Shown: in pieces, positions 43,883-53,349 of the stretch | Numbering within the stretch: the first letter of the stretch is position 1 | Layout: each line of letters begins with the position of its first letter | Source of the DNA: Adlercreutzia faecimuris | Lineage (GTDB): Bacteria; Actinomycetota; Coriobacteriia; Coriobacteriales; Eggerthellaceae | Direction of reading: 5' to 3' | Assembly: GCF_022669055.1 (NCBI RefSeq) | Contig: NZ_JAJMLW010000004.1 | Location: forward strand, 62,001 to 126,000 | DNA length: 64,000 bases | Made by a program: the position numbers and the translations under genes | The notes under the pieces: model-generated | Database searches by the model: none | Seen by the model: only the letters and a program-made list of their open reading frames with translations | What the model was told of the DNA's origin: nothing

Positions 43883-44689
43883 TTGCTCGACAACGAGATA
43901 GACTACCGCGAAGACGATGCCAGGTCGGAAACCGGCTCTGCGCGCCCGCCTGTTTGCACGCCCGAGTTGGGGAAGGCTGGATTTAACGCGGATGAGGGAT
44001 GCCCCGCTGTGCCGGTCATCGTGGACGGGCGCTTCGTCGCGCCGCCGCCCGACCCCACGGTGGCCGCGCCCCGCAAGGGAGGCCGGGCCTACCTGGCCGC
44101 CAAGCGCGCCTTCGACGTGGCCTTCTCCGCCGCCGTGTGCGTCGTCCTCGCCGCGCCCGTGGCGCTGGCCTGCGCGGCCATCGCCCTCGACTCGCCGGGC
44201 AGCCCCATCTTCCGCCAGGAGCGCGTCGGCCAGGGCGGGCGGCCCATCCGCATCCTCAAGCTGCGCACCATGGTCGCCGACGCCCACGAGGCGCCCGAGC
44301 GCTACATGACCCCCGAGCAGCTCGAGGAGTGGAGGCGCGAGCAGAAGCTCGACGACGACCCGCGCGTGACGCGGGTGGGGCGCCTGCTGCGCCGCACCTC
44401 CCTCGACGAGCTGCCCCAGTTCCTCAACGTCCTGGCCGGCGACCTGTCGGTCATAGGCCCGCGCCCGGTGACGGAGGATGAGACCCGGGAGTTCGGCGAC
44501 GCGCGCGACGAGTTCCTCTCCTGCAAGCCGGGCATCACCGGCTGGTGGCAGGTGACCGCGCGCAACGACGCCACCTGGGCCGACGGCGAGCGCCAGCTCC
44601 TCGAGCTGTTCTACGTGCGCCACGCGAGCCCGGGCCTGGACGCCCGCGTCTTCGCGCGAACCTTCAAGGCCATGCTGAGGGGGCAGTAG
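43883..44689 (+). CDS. initiating sugar-phosphate transferase (Bac_transf family)
   Basis: Up to 268 residues. It is a WcaJ/EpsL-type polyisoprenyl-phosphate hexose-1-phosphate transferase that starts glycan assembly on undecaprenyl phosphate. It shows KRAFDVAFSAAV with one membrane re-entrant helix (about 72-95), FRQERVGQGGRPIRILKLRTM, RTSLDELPQFLNVLAGDLS and VIGPRPV, then PGITGWWQV. The first 43 residues are poorly conserved. The start is TTG at 43883 or, with a better GAGGG site, GTG at 44011. GC content here is still high, just before the AT-rich cassette. Confidence 0.92.
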   Translation: MLDNEIDYREDDARSETGSARPPVCTPELGKAGFNADEGCPAVPVIVDGRFVAPPPDPTVAAPRKGGRAYLAAKRAFDVAFSAAVCVVLAAPVALACAAIALDSPGSPIFRQERVGQGGRPIRILKLRTMVADAHEAPERYMTPEQLEEWRREQKLDDDPRVTRVGRLLRRTSLDELPQFLNVLAGDLSVIGPRPVTEDETREFGDARDEFLSCKPGITGWWQVTARNDATWADGERQLLELFYVRHASPGLDARVFARTFKAMLRGQ

Positions 44690-44692
44690 GAG

Positions 44693-45628
44693 ATGGGCGA
44701 GATTATTGCTTCTGAAGCCAACCCGTTGGTCAGTGTGGTTGTACCGACCTTCAAGCGACCAGATAGATTGCCGGACGCACTGGACTCCATTCTCTCCCAA
44801 AGTTATAAGAATCTCGAGATCATCGTAGTTAACGATAATGTCTTATGCTCCGATTATGACGTGGGTACAGAAAGCATTATCTCCGTCTATCGCAAAATGG
44901 ATAGTCGCGTTAGAGCTGTTCACACTTCTGGCCAGGTTGGGGGCGGGCGTGCGCGAAATATAGCGTGCAAGGAGGCTCTTGGGGAATACCTGGCCTTTTT
45001 GGATGATGATGATGTTTTCCTGCCTGACAAGATCGAGACTCAGCTTGCTTTTATGCAAAGTGGCGGATATGAGATGAGTTGGCAGGATATAGCTTGGTAC
45101 AGCGAGCGTGGTCGCCTTGTTGAGTCTCGTCGGCTAGACCACTGCCAAGACTTCTCAAAAGAGGGATTGCTTCGCGCTCATCTGCTTATTCCTATATCCC
45201 CGACAGCAATATATATGCTCAAACGATCCCTCTTTGAGAGGACGGATGGTTTCGGGGAGGTTGCTACAGGGCAAGATTGGTGGCTGATGCTGCGGTGTAT
45301 TGAGGCGGGTGCAAGGATAGGGTACATGCCTGGAGTCCATGTCCACCAGCGACTTCATGATGGGGAGCGGTTGTCGTTGGGGGAAAACAAGATTGTTGGC
45401 GAGGAAGCCCGTCATGATGCTGTGCGTACTTATTATCCGCAGTTGCCAGAAAAGGATGTGAGGTATATAGAGTTTCGGCACAATGCTGTACTTGCTTTTT
45501 CGTCAATACGGAGCGGTGCTTTGGCCAAGGGCGCATTATTTGCCTTTAAGGCGCTTGCCTGCTCACCCGTCGCCTTTTTTAGCGAGGGGCTTAAATTCAT
45601 TCGGTCGGGCAAGAAAGATCGTTTCTAA
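44693..45628 (+). CDS. glycosyltransferase family 2 protein
   Basis: A 311-residue GT-A glycosyltransferase. The nucleotide-binding VSVVVPTFKRPDRLPDALDSI and EIIVVND segments are followed by the metal-binding YLAFLDDDDVF (D-x-D type). A later TGQDWWLMLRCIEAG segment holds the likely catalytic acid. No membrane helices, so it acts at the inner membrane face on the lipid-linked glycan. The ATG is 3 nt after the preceding stop. This is the first gene with AT-richer codon use. Confidence 0.92.
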   Translation: MGEIIASEANPLVSVVVPTFKRPDRLPDALDSILSQSYKNLEIIVVNDNVLCSDYDVGTESIISVYRKMDSRVRAVHTSGQVGGGRARNIACKEALGEYLAFLDDDDVFLPDKIETQLAFMQSGGYEMSWQDIAWYSERGRLVESRRLDHCQDFSKEGLLRAHLLIPISPTAIYMLKRSLFERTDGFGEVATGQDWWLMLRCIEAGARIGYMPGVHVHQRLHDGERLSLGENKIVGEEARHDAVRTYYPQLPEKDVRYIEFRHNAVLAFSSIRSGALAKGALFAFKALACSPVAFFSEGLKFIRSGKKDRF

Positions 45629-45635
45629 GTATCGT

Positions 45636-46175
45636 ATGACTTCATCTGGCCTCATTAAAAATATTTACCGTGTAGCGCTTAACGGTCTTGCTTCGGTGAC
45701 GGGAGTTGAGTTCGCAAAAAAGTTTGACGCACGTATTCGCTTTGGTCGAAAGTTGGATCTGCGGGCGCCTGCCACGCTTGCAGATTTGGTCAACTGGTTG
45801 GAGCTCAATACAGATCAGACTTTAGCTGCTCAATGCTCTGATAAGTATGTCGTAAGAGAATATGTTACTTCGAAGAGGCTTGAGGGCATACTCATTCCAC
45901 TTTGCGGAGGGTCCTGGACGGACGTGAGGCAGATAGACCTAGAATCTCTTCCTCGTTCACTTGTCCTTAAAGCCGCACATGGATGTGAAATGAACTATCT
46001 CTGTCGAGACAAAACTGACATCAAACACTCGGATCTAGAGAGGAAGGCGAAACGCTGGCTCAAAACAGAGTGCGTTTCGCCTGTTGATGTGTTTGTCGGC
46101 GTTTCGCGGTTCCTCCTCACTGTTTCAGAATCTATATGGCGTCTAAATTGGATGGGACGGGTTGATGGTCGCTGA
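45636..46175 (+). pseudogene. truncated TupA-like ATP-grasp protein
   Basis: 179 codons that match only the N-terminal half of the TupA-like ATP-grasp proteins encoded at 46954 and 51110. The conserved blocks SDKYVVREYV, GILIPLCGGSWTDVRQIDLESLP and SLVLKAAHGCEMNYLCRDK are present. After KRWLKTE the similarity stops; the nucleotide and metal-binding half (IIAEE, DYKFLCFDG, VRVDLY, FGEMTF) is missing. The last 30 residues look like unrelated read-out. It overlaps the next, also broken, gene by 11 bp. Probably a remnant of a deletion; a functional short form is unlikely. Confidence 0.7.
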
Positions 46176-46914
46176 TTCGCTGGTGTCGATTATCATGCCT
46201 ACCTGCAATTCTGCCAAGCATTTAGAAGCAGCCATTAACTCAGTCTTATCTCAGACTTACAGAAATTAGGAGCTATGCATCACAGATGATTGTTCCAGCG
46301 ACAATACGGTGGCCATTCTGGAAGAATACTCAAAAAAAGATGGATGGATTAAACATCGACTCCTTTCAAAGAATTCCGGTGTCGCAGTTGCTCGCAACAG
46401 CTCATCGGACATGGCCTCAGGTCGGTATATCACATACCTCGATTCTGATGATGTCTGGGATCCGACAAAGGTAGAACTGCAGGTAATGTTTATGGTGGAA
46501 AACAGTAGCGCATTCTCTTGCGCTTCGTGCAGGGTCATTGATGGGAGTGGAATGGATCTTGACAAGACAGTTAAGATGCTCGAGAGAACCGATTACAGGG
46601 GATTCCTGTTAAATAATCTTTTGCAGACAGTCGGAATCATGGTGGATACAGAAAAGACGGGCAGGTCTTGCCTTGTCATGCCTAATTTAAGAAGACGACA
46701 AGATGCGGCGACTTGGCTTCAGGTTTTAGAAAATGATCATATTTGCTATAGAATGAGTGATGTCCTTTGCTCGTATCGTCGAGTTTCCGGATCTCTGTCA
46801 AGCGAAAAGTGCAAAGCTGCCAAGGGAGTTTGGTTTCTTTATCGCAAGGTAGAGAGGCTTCCTTTTCTGTTTAGCTGCAAATGCTTTGTTAGGTATGCCG
46901 TTTTGGTAGTTTAG
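46165..46914 (+). pseudogene. glycosyltransferase family 2 gene interrupted by one amber codon
   Basis: Read from the ATG at 46165, the frame gives a typical GT-A start (LVSIIMPTCNSAKHLEAAI, SVLSQTYRN). It meets TAG at 46267-46269 (codon 35) and continues in the same frame with ELCITDDCSSDNTVAIL, GVAVARNSS and the YITYLDSDDVWDP metal site to 46914. In this family the position after Q-T-Y-x-N is usually Trp, so TGG to TAG is a simple explanation. The 249-codon gene is otherwise intact. It may be recently inactivated; an internal restart at 46309 would lack the UDP-binding segment. Confidence 0.85.
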
Positions 46915-46953
46915 AAGAGAACCTATTCGAACTGAGATGGTGAAATAAGCCAC

Positions 46954-48030
46954 ATGCGCATCAAACATTTACTGAGGACGGATTTTCCGAATTTGTATTC
47001 GAAGCTTAAGAGGGTGTACCAAAAAAGGGAGATAGAGAAACATCGTGAAATGAGTGTCTCAGCGATTGTCTCCGAATTAGGGAAGATGTACAGAAAGAGA
47101 ATTGGGCTACCGTTAGATTTGTCTGACCCGAAAAGGTATACAGAGAAGATTCAATGGGTAAAGTTGTACGGTTGCTCGGATCAGAGCACCCTTCTAAGCG
47201 ATAAATATGCTGTGCGTGATTGGGTTGAACGCAAGATAGGTTCTGAGTATTTGATCCCGCTGCTTGGGGTTTGGGAAAGCGTTGACGAAATCAACATTGA
47301 TGAGTTGCCGCAGGCATTTGTTCTTAAAACTAACAATGCATCAGGTACGAATATACTCGTTCGTGACAAGAGAGAGATGGACTGGCGTAAAACAAAAAGG
47401 GTGCTGAATGACTGGCTTTTCATGGATTACGCTTATTACAGTTTCGAATTGCAATACAAGGATATTGCCCCAAGGATTATAGCCGAGGAACTGATGAAAC
47501 CCGCAGAGGGTGAATCTGATCTAAGAGACTATAAGTTTCTCTGTTTTGATGGAGAGCCTGCGTATATTTGGGTGGATGTTAACAGGAACACCAATCATGC
47601 GAGGGCTGTATATAACTTGCGCTGGGAACTTCAATCATGGAACCAGTGCGATTATCCGGAAAAGGTTGATGTTGAAAAGCCTCAGAGCTTTGACGAGATG
47701 ATCGAATTGGCGAAGATTTTGTCGAGTGGTTTTCCTCACGTTAGAGTTGATCTATACGAAATAAATGGCCGCCCATATTTTGGGGAGATGACTTTCACCA
47801 ATGGGAGTGGATTCGAGCGCATCGACCCCATTGAATACGACGAGCTGCTCGGTAGCATGTGGACGATTGACTCGGCAGAAGATCCTTATGAGCTAGTAAA
47901 AAGAGAAGGTCGTCCGCAATATATCGAGGGAGCGCAGACGACGGCTGAAGGTCATCCGCAGATTTCTCGCTATCCTCGACAGGAGGCAAAGGTGACATCT
48001 GCAAAGCCGAGTGGGTATTTGGGACGATGA
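46954..48030 (+). CDS. TupA-like ATP-grasp protein
   Basis: A 358-residue member of the TupA-like ATP-grasp family, named for teichuronopeptide synthesis in alkaliphilic Bacillus. Conserved blocks are RYTEKIQWVKLY, LLSDKYAVRDWV, FVLKTNNASGTNILVRDK (ATP loop), RIIAEELM, RDYKFLCFDGEPAYIWV, HVRVDLYEINGRPYFGEMTF. ATP-grasp enzymes form amide bonds, so the protein may attach an amino acid or peptide to the surface glycan; the substrate is unknown. The last 35 residues are not conserved and overlap the upstream region of the next gene. Confidence 0.88.
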   Translation: MRIKHLLRTDFPNLYSKLKRVYQKREIEKHREMSVSAIVSELGKMYRKRIGLPLDLSDPKRYTEKIQWVKLYGCSDQSTLLSDKYAVRDWVERKIGSEYLIPLLGVWESVDEINIDELPQAFVLKTNNASGTNILVRDKREMDWRKTKRVLNDWLFMDYAYYSFELQYKDIAPRIIAEELMKPAEGESDLRDYKFLCFDGEPAYIWVDVNRNTNHARAVYNLRWELQSWNQCDYPEKVDVEKPQSFDEMIELAKILSSGFPHVRVDLYEINGRPYFGEMTFTNGSGFERIDPIEYDELLGSMWTIDSAEDPYELVKREGRPQYIEGAQTTAEGHPQISRYPRQEAKVTSAKPSGYLGR

Positions 48031-48094
48031 TGAGTGCTTGTTGTCGGCGTTGGACGCTGATTTGTCTGGCGATGCCCAACAAAAGGACGAGAAG

Positions 48095-48886
48095 ATGTTA
48101 AAACTTCAGCTGCTTATATCAACTATGGAGAATAGTCCCTCCAGCCTCTTCGCTCGTATGAACGTTCGCAACGAAGCGCTTGTTGTGAACCAATGCGATA
48201 AGTATGGCGCGACAAAGGGCGAAATTGCCGGAATAGGGTATATCTGGCTCGATTGTGGTGAACGAGGGGTTGGGCTGAGCCGAAATACGGCCTTGAATCG
48301 CGCACAGGGAGACATCGTTCTTTTTTGTGATGATGACTGTTGTTATGTAGATAATCTAGAGGAAGTTATTTTGGGCGCCTTCGAGAAAAATCCTGATGCT
48401 GACCTCCTTTTGTTTAATTTGCGACAAACCGGCAATGGCGAGAGAGCGAAGCTCGATATTGCCGAGAACAAGAGAGTGACTGGCTTGAGTTATATGAGAT
48501 ACGGCATTGCTCGGTGCGCTGCACGGAGGTCGGCTCTTGAGAAGAAAACGATCTCATTTTCAACGCTTTTTGGGGGAGGGTCACGCTACTCTTGCGGTGA
48601 AGACGTGGTTTTTTTCCATGATTGCCTAAAATCAGGATTGCGCATTTATACATGCACTGACTGCATCGGCACTGTGGACTTTTCGAAGTCTAGCTGGTTT
48701 AAAGGATATACAGAGAAGTATTACTATGATCGAGGGGCGCTGCATGCGGCTGTTGGCGGTATGCTTCACCCTGCGATCTCATTGAGGCACGCTCTGAAAA
48801 CAAGAGATGTTCAGAAAGAAATTCGCTTATCTGGGGCGATGTCGGCCATGCTTCGAGGGGCAAAAGAATTTCTGAAATCTAACTAG
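48095..48886 (+). CDS. glycosyltransferase family 2-like protein
   Basis: A 263-residue GT-A-type protein beginning MLKLQLLISTMENSPSSLF, a start typical of a capsular subfamily. Then come RGVGLSRNTALNRAQGDIVLFCDDDCCYVDN with the D-x-D-like metal site, and CGEDVVFFHDCLKSGLRIYTC. I prefer the ATG at 48095 (AAGGACGAG upstream) to an ATG at 48011 that would overlap the preceding gene. It acts in the cytoplasm on lipid-linked repeat units; donor and acceptor are unknown. Confidence 0.85.
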   Translation: MLKLQLLISTMENSPSSLFARMNVRNEALVVNQCDKYGATKGEIAGIGYIWLDCGERGVGLSRNTALNRAQGDIVLFCDDDCCYVDNLEEVILGAFEKNPDADLLLFNLRQTGNGERAKLDIAENKRVTGLSYMRYGIARCAARRSALEKKTISFSTLFGGGSRYSCGEDVVFFHDCLKSGLRIYTCTDCIGTVDFSKSSWFKGYTEKYYYDRGALHAAVGGMLHPAISLRHALKTRDVQKEIRLSGAMSAMLRGAKEFLKSN

Positions 48887-48918
48887 CATTCCGGTTTTCG
48901 TGGAAAAGAAAGAAAAGC

Positions 48919-50022
48919 GTGTCAAACAGTATTCTGCTATATCCTGAATCGACGCTCGTGTATGTTGTCGTCGTTGCAGCCTGCTGTCTTGTAGCTTATT
49001 TGGGCGAGGGCCACGAAAGTCGCAGCTATCCAGCTATCATTATTTTGATTCTGGCCGTATTTGTGGGGCTCAGGTCAATAGACGTCGGAATTGACACGGG
49101 ACATTTTTACAATCATTTTAATTCGCCGCTTGTGTTTGGCGTTGAGCCTGGTTTTCTATGGCTGATGAGATTCGTCTCGTCTTTGGGCGCCACGTATAGC
49201 TACGTTCTGATTATTGCGGCAGCAATCACTTACTCCTGCTTTGTTATGCGGTTATGGGAGCTCCGTGACAAGCTCAGCTTCCCATTGGGGGTGTTCGTGC
49301 TCTGCTCACTATACTTGCCATATACCATGAATACGTTTCGCCAGTTTATCGTTCTGGCAGTACTCTTCTGGGCCTCCCGTTACTTTTTTCGCCGAGAATA
49401 TGCGAAATACTGCGTAATTGTTTTTGCCTGCATGCTGATTCATAAGACCTCAATTATCGCATTGGCACTACTAGCCTTGATTCCCTTTCAGCTTAAGGAG
49501 CTTAAAGGTAACGCCCGAACTCTGGCCCTTCTCTTTTCCCTCTCAATGCCGTTACTTATTGTGGTTGCAGGGTTCTTTTTGCTCAATTCAGGGGCTCTTT
49601 CCTCTTATTTGAAATACTTGATCGAGGAGGAGACGGGCCGAACCGGCTTAATGGCCCTGATCAAACTACTGTTCATTTTTCTTGCGTTTTCGTTGTCACG
49701 GGGCGGAGGCTATCGGAGAAGTTTGCTTCCTGATACGATTTCAAGGTTCATTGCCGCGATTGCCATATTTGGAATATGCTTAGAGCCGCTAAACGTGATA
49801 TCTCCGTATCTTGATCGAGCGGCTCTCTATTTCTCGGTTTATCAGATAGCATTCTTTGCTATTCTCTACAAAAACGCCCCGGGAAGATCTCGTGAATTCA
49901 TTTTTGCGGGGATATTTGTTATTTGCGCCTATGCGCTATATGCGTCTCTCGCATCAAATGGTCACGGAATCATGCCATATTCAATGGCGTCTCCTCTCAT
50001 TCTATTCGGAAGCGAAGCGTAG
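48919..50022 (+). CDS. EpsG/Wzy-type polysaccharide polymerase
   Basis: A 367-residue membrane protein with about ten helices. The EpsG-family layout is clear: LRSIDVGIDTGHFYNHF after the second helix, then SFPLGVFVLCSLYLPYTMNTFRQFI with the conserved Arg, and CMLIHKTSIIALALL with the conserved His. Such proteins polymerise lipid-linked repeat units outside the membrane. The start is GTG at 48919, behind AAGAAAG. A flippase gene lies downstream, which completes a Wzx/Wzy-dependent pathway. Confidence 0.9.
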   Translation: MSNSILLYPESTLVYVVVVAACCLVAYLGEGHESRSYPAIIILILAVFVGLRSIDVGIDTGHFYNHFNSPLVFGVEPGFLWLMRFVSSLGATYSYVLIIAAAITYSCFVMRLWELRDKLSFPLGVFVLCSLYLPYTMNTFRQFIVLAVLFWASRYFFRREYAKYCVIVFACMLIHKTSIIALALLALIPFQLKELKGNARTLALLFSLSMPLLIVVAGFFLLNSGALSSYLKYLIEEETGRTGLMALIKLLFIFLAFSLSRGGGYRRSLLPDTISRFIAAIAIFGICLEPLNVISPYLDRAALYFSVYQIAFFAILYKNAPGRSREFIFAGIFVICAYALYASLASNGHGIMPYSMASPLILFGSEA

Positions 50023-50029
50023 CAGCACG

Positions 50030-51109
50030 ATGGACACTAAGCTTCTGTCGGTAATTATTCCAGTGCATGACTCAGCACGATATGCGAACTCGCTCGCAGA
50101 GATGGTGATGTCTCAGACGTATAGCCGATGTGAGATTATTGTCGTAGACGACGGAAGTTCGGATGGAACTGCCTCTGCTTTTCGAAATGCATTCCATTCA
50201 TGTGATTCTGTTTCTGTAATCGAACAGGATAATCAAGGATCCGCTATTGCCAGAAATAGAGGGCTGGCTTGCGCAACAGGCGATTATGTGATGTTTCTGG
50301 ACGGCGATGACGTGTATCATAGAGAATTGTTCGAGTCTGTTGTTTCCGTTATGTCTTCATCGGGCGCGGACATGTGCATTTTCGAGGCTGCGGCAATTGA
50401 CTGCCGGAACGGAGTGCGCAGCCCATATATTTCTTATGACGCTTTCCCGCAAGGTCTTTATTCCCGCAGCAAATTCGGTGCAGAGCTATTCGATGTGGTC
50501 AGAACCGTTCCTTGGAACAAATGCTTCCGACGAAGCTTTCTGGCAGACAACAATATCCTTTTTCAGAGCCTCCCGGTTAACAACGATGTGTGTTTTTCCG
50601 TATCAGCTGCCATATATGCAGAAAAGATCTACGTTCTTCGCAAATGCTTAATCGATTACCGCATGTATCTCGGCGAAAGCCTTCAGGACAAGAGGGGGAA
50701 GCATCCAGAGTGCGCCATAAAGGCCCTAGAGGAGGTATGGGCTCGCTGCAGCCAGATGATCGAGACTGATGATGAGGCGTTTCAGGCTTTTAACTCGCTA
50801 GCGCTTAACGCATTCTTCTACTCATTCTACGCATCGATCAATGATGAGGATATGTCGCGTCTGGTATGGGTAATGTTCAAAGAAAGCTTTTCTTACCAGG
50901 CGCTTGATGACTATCCCAAGAAAAAATTTAAGAGACGATCTGATTTGGTGAAGTATTTTGCAGTAAAAAATGCAGACTGCTCGAGTCTGCGGTATGCCTG
51001 CTTGTCTCATGGCGATCACAGGGATTCAGGATCGTTTCAAAAAGTGCTTCTCGCAATCAAATTGGTCTTTGCGGGCTTATTGGGTTTCTCTTGGAAGCGG
51101 GGAAAATAA
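50030..51109 (+). CDS. glycosyltransferase family 2 protein
   Basis: A 359-residue GT-A enzyme. It shows LLSVIIPVHDSARYANSLAEM, CEIIVVDDGSSDGTAS, GSAIARNRGLACATGDYVMFLDGDDVY (metal site) and NDVCFSVSAAIYAEKIYVL. The ATG is 8 nt after the polymerase stop. The C-terminal 130 residues are helical and family-specific. The next gene starts immediately at its stop, so translation is coupled. Confidence 0.92.
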   Translation: MDTKLLSVIIPVHDSARYANSLAEMVMSQTYSRCEIIVVDDGSSDGTASAFRNAFHSCDSVSVIEQDNQGSAIARNRGLACATGDYVMFLDGDDVYHRELFESVVSVMSSSGADMCIFEAAAIDCRNGVRSPYISYDAFPQGLYSRSKFGAELFDVVRTVPWNKCFRRSFLADNNILFQSLPVNNDVCFSVSAAIYAEKIYVLRKCLIDYRMYLGESLQDKRGKHPECAIKALEEVWARCSQMIETDDEAFQAFNSLALNAFFYSFYASINDEDMSRLVWVMFKESFSYQALDDYPKKKFKRRSDLVKYFAVKNADCSSLRYACLSHGDHRDSGSFQKVLLAIKLVFAGLLGFSWKRGK

Positions 51110-52078
51110 ATGGTTATTTTTGGTTCTTCGAACATCATTAAGTCAATCGAATTTAGGCATCGTTTGCGAAAGAAGCAGGAGATTATTAATAGACATAAAA
51201 AAATGAGTACATCGGAAATTGTCGATGATTTGCAGAGAAGATACCTTGAGATGACTGGCAGGCACCTCAACCTCGATGAGCCAGAGACGTTTACTGAGAA
51301 AATACAGTGGACCAAGCTGTTTGACCTGGACGAAGAGAAGACTACGCTATCGGATAAATATGCAGTTCGATCGTGGGTGGAGGGAAGGATAGGGGAAGAG
51401 TATCTCATTCCTCTGTATGGGTGTTGGGATCATGCCAATGAGATAGATTTCGATGCACTACCCTCGTCCTTCGTACTCAAGACAAACAATGCTTGCGGAA
51501 CAAACATCATTGTACGCGACAAAGGAGAAATTGATGCTCAGTTGGCGAGGAGCCAGCTTGATGCTTGGCTGGAGATGGATTTTGGATGGGAGACCTTCGA
51601 GGCTCAGTACATGAGTATTCCGCCGAAAATTATTGCCGAGAAATTGTTGATCGGGGAGCGTGGATCCGACCCTACTGACTATAAGTTCCTTTGCTTTAAT
51701 GGAAAGCCCGAGTACATATGGGTAACTGATGACCGAAGCACAAATCATACGGAGCTCACTCTGAATACCGACTGGACTAAAGCTGACTGGAGAGATGCTT
51801 CAACGAAAGAGCCGGAGACGCTTCCCGAAAAACCGAAAGAATTGGAGTTGATGCTGGAAATAGCTAGAAAGCTGTCGACAGGTTTTTCGCATGTTCGAGT
51901 AGATCTCTATTGTGTGAGCGGCCGGGTGTATTTCGGAGAGATGACTTTTACGAGTGGTAGCGGTTTTTTTAGAGTTGAGCCATCTGTGTATGATGAACGC
52001 ATCGGAGCTCTGTGGAGGATTGACGATGCGAAAACTGGGATGTTTGACAATAGGCTGACGATCGGGAATGCCAGATGA
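51110..52078 (+). CDS. TupA-like ATP-grasp protein
   Basis: A 322-residue paralogue of the protein at 46954, with closely similar blocks: TFTEKIQWTKLF, TLSDKYAVRSWVEGRIGEEY, FVLKTNNACGTNIIVRDK, KIIAEKLL, TDYKFLCFNGKPEYIWV and HVRVDLYCVSGRVYFGEMTF. It ends soon after the ATP-grasp core, without the extra tail of the other copy. Presumed ligase acting on the glycan. The start directly follows the preceding TAA, and the next gene overlaps the stop by 4 bp (ATGA). Confidence 0.9.
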   Translation: MVIFGSSNIIKSIEFRHRLRKKQEIINRHKKMSTSEIVDDLQRRYLEMTGRHLNLDEPETFTEKIQWTKLFDLDEEKTTLSDKYAVRSWVEGRIGEEYLIPLYGCWDHANEIDFDALPSSFVLKTNNACGTNIIVRDKGEIDAQLARSQLDAWLEMDFGWETFEAQYMSIPPKIIAEKLLIGERGSDPTDYKFLCFNGKPEYIWVTDDRSTNHTELTLNTDWTKADWRDASTKEPETLPEKPKELELMLEIARKLSTGFSHVRVDLYCVSGRVYFGEMTFTSGSGFFRVEPSVYDERIGALWRIDDAKTGMFDNRLTIGNAR

Positions 52079-53349
52079 GTAAGGCTATGCACAAAGGCGA
52101 GATGAGCGGTAGATACTTGCTTTCCGTTGTTGTTCCCACAAGGAATCGTCAGAAATATGCGCTAGGTCTAATTGAGCAGATAGCGAATTTCCCAAATTCA
52201 AACGATGCCATCCAAATCGTCGTTACGGATAATAGCGATAATGACAGCTTGAGGGATGAAGTGGAGAAGGTAGCCGGCAAGAGGAATGTAAAATACCTGT
52301 ATATAGCCGAGCGCATCCCTGGTGTTGACAACTATGCAAAAGCAATAGAATTGAGCGAAGGGGAGTATGTTTGCTGCGTCGGCGACGACGATGCAATTCT
52401 CCCCGACTTATTGATGATAGCTGAATGGGCGTTAGGGAATGGGGTTGATGCGGTAAAGTTTGGCGCTCAGGCCTCATATGTATGGCCTAGCGCAGCAAAT
52501 GGGTATATGTCTAGCCGCTTAAGTTTGAATCGGTTCTCTACATCGGTATCTGTAGTAAATGTCGAAGATGAGCTAATCAGCTTTCTGCGATCAGGCTGCC
52601 TTGACTTGCCCAGTGCGAAAATACCCAAAGCTTATCACGGACTTGTCCGTCGACGTTTATTCGATGAGATATTTAAGCGTACCGGGCGATATTGCGGGGG
52701 TTTGTCGCCGGATATCTACTTAAGCGTCTCGCTCGCGCTCTTGCTTGATAATCTCATCTGCATTGACGTTCCCTTGACTATTTTTGGCGCATGCAGGCAA
52801 AGTACAACAGGAGATTCGCTTAATAAGACAAATGTTGGCAGGTTGGAGGATGCCCCTCATTTTGTAGGACAAGAATACGAGTGGGATGAATTAGTTCCCA
52901 GATACTATTGTGGGGCCAATATTTGGGCGGACTCTGCGATGCATGCTTTAGTCGATATGGGAAGGGCTGATCTTAAAAAGCATTTTTCAGTGGAGCACAT
53001 TGCGGCGTATGGTCTAGCTGAGAACCCAAGATACAGCGATGCCATAAAAGCATGCTTGTCTTCTTGCCAATGCGATGGCAGGAAAGTACGCAAGCTCGTG
53101 CTGTCAATGAGAAAACGGCGCAGAATTCGCTTTATAAAAGACGTGTTGAAGAACAATTCCTCGATAGCAAAGCCGTTTTATCGGGTGCGATCCGCTATTC
53201 GAGAGCGAAAGGGCGATGATCGATACGTTGCCTCGGGCGTCTGCTCCGCCGCCGAAGCTGCGAATATTGTCCATGAGCGCATCATGGATTGTATCCCTCG
53301 TATAATTAGCGCATTGGATCTGAGGGTCTCTGATAATGGGGAAAGATAG
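52075..53349 (+). CDS. glycosyltransferase family 2 protein
   Basis: A 424-residue GT-A protein of the type starting LLSVVVPTRNRQKYALGLIEQI. It has IQIVVTDNSDND, an ERIPGVDNYAKAIELSEGEYVCCVGDDD metal site and DLPSAKIPKAYHGLVRR in the middle. The C-terminal 150 residues have no motif that I recognise. It overlaps the preceding gene by 4 bp and the flippase gene by 14 bp, so translational coupling is likely. Donor sugar unknown. Confidence 0.9.
   Translation: MSKAMHKGEMSGRYLLSVVVPTRNRQKYALGLIEQIANFPNSNDAIQIVVTDNSDNDSLRDEVEKVAGKRNVKYLYIAERIPGVDNYAKAIELSEGEYVCCVGDDDAILPDLLMIAEWALGNGVDAVKFGAQASYVWPSAANGYMSSRLSLNRFSTSVSVVNVEDELISFLRSGCLDLPSAKIPKAYHGLVRRRLFDEIFKRTGRYCGGLSPDIYLSVSLALLLDNLICIDVPLTIFGACRQSTTGDSLNKTNVGRLEDAPHFVGQEYEWDELVPRYYCGANIWADSAMHALVDMGRADLKKHFSVEHIAAYGLAENPRYSDAIKACLSSCQCDGRKVRKLVLSMRKRRRIRFIKDVLKNNSSIAKPFYRVRSAIRERKGDDRYVASGVCSAAEAANIVHERIMDCIPRIISALDLRVSDNGER

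Noticed and set aside
46267-46269. TAG read as pyrrolysine or another recoded codon
   Set aside because: No pyl genes are visible, and the position matches a Trp codon changed by one base; a nonsense mutation is simpler.
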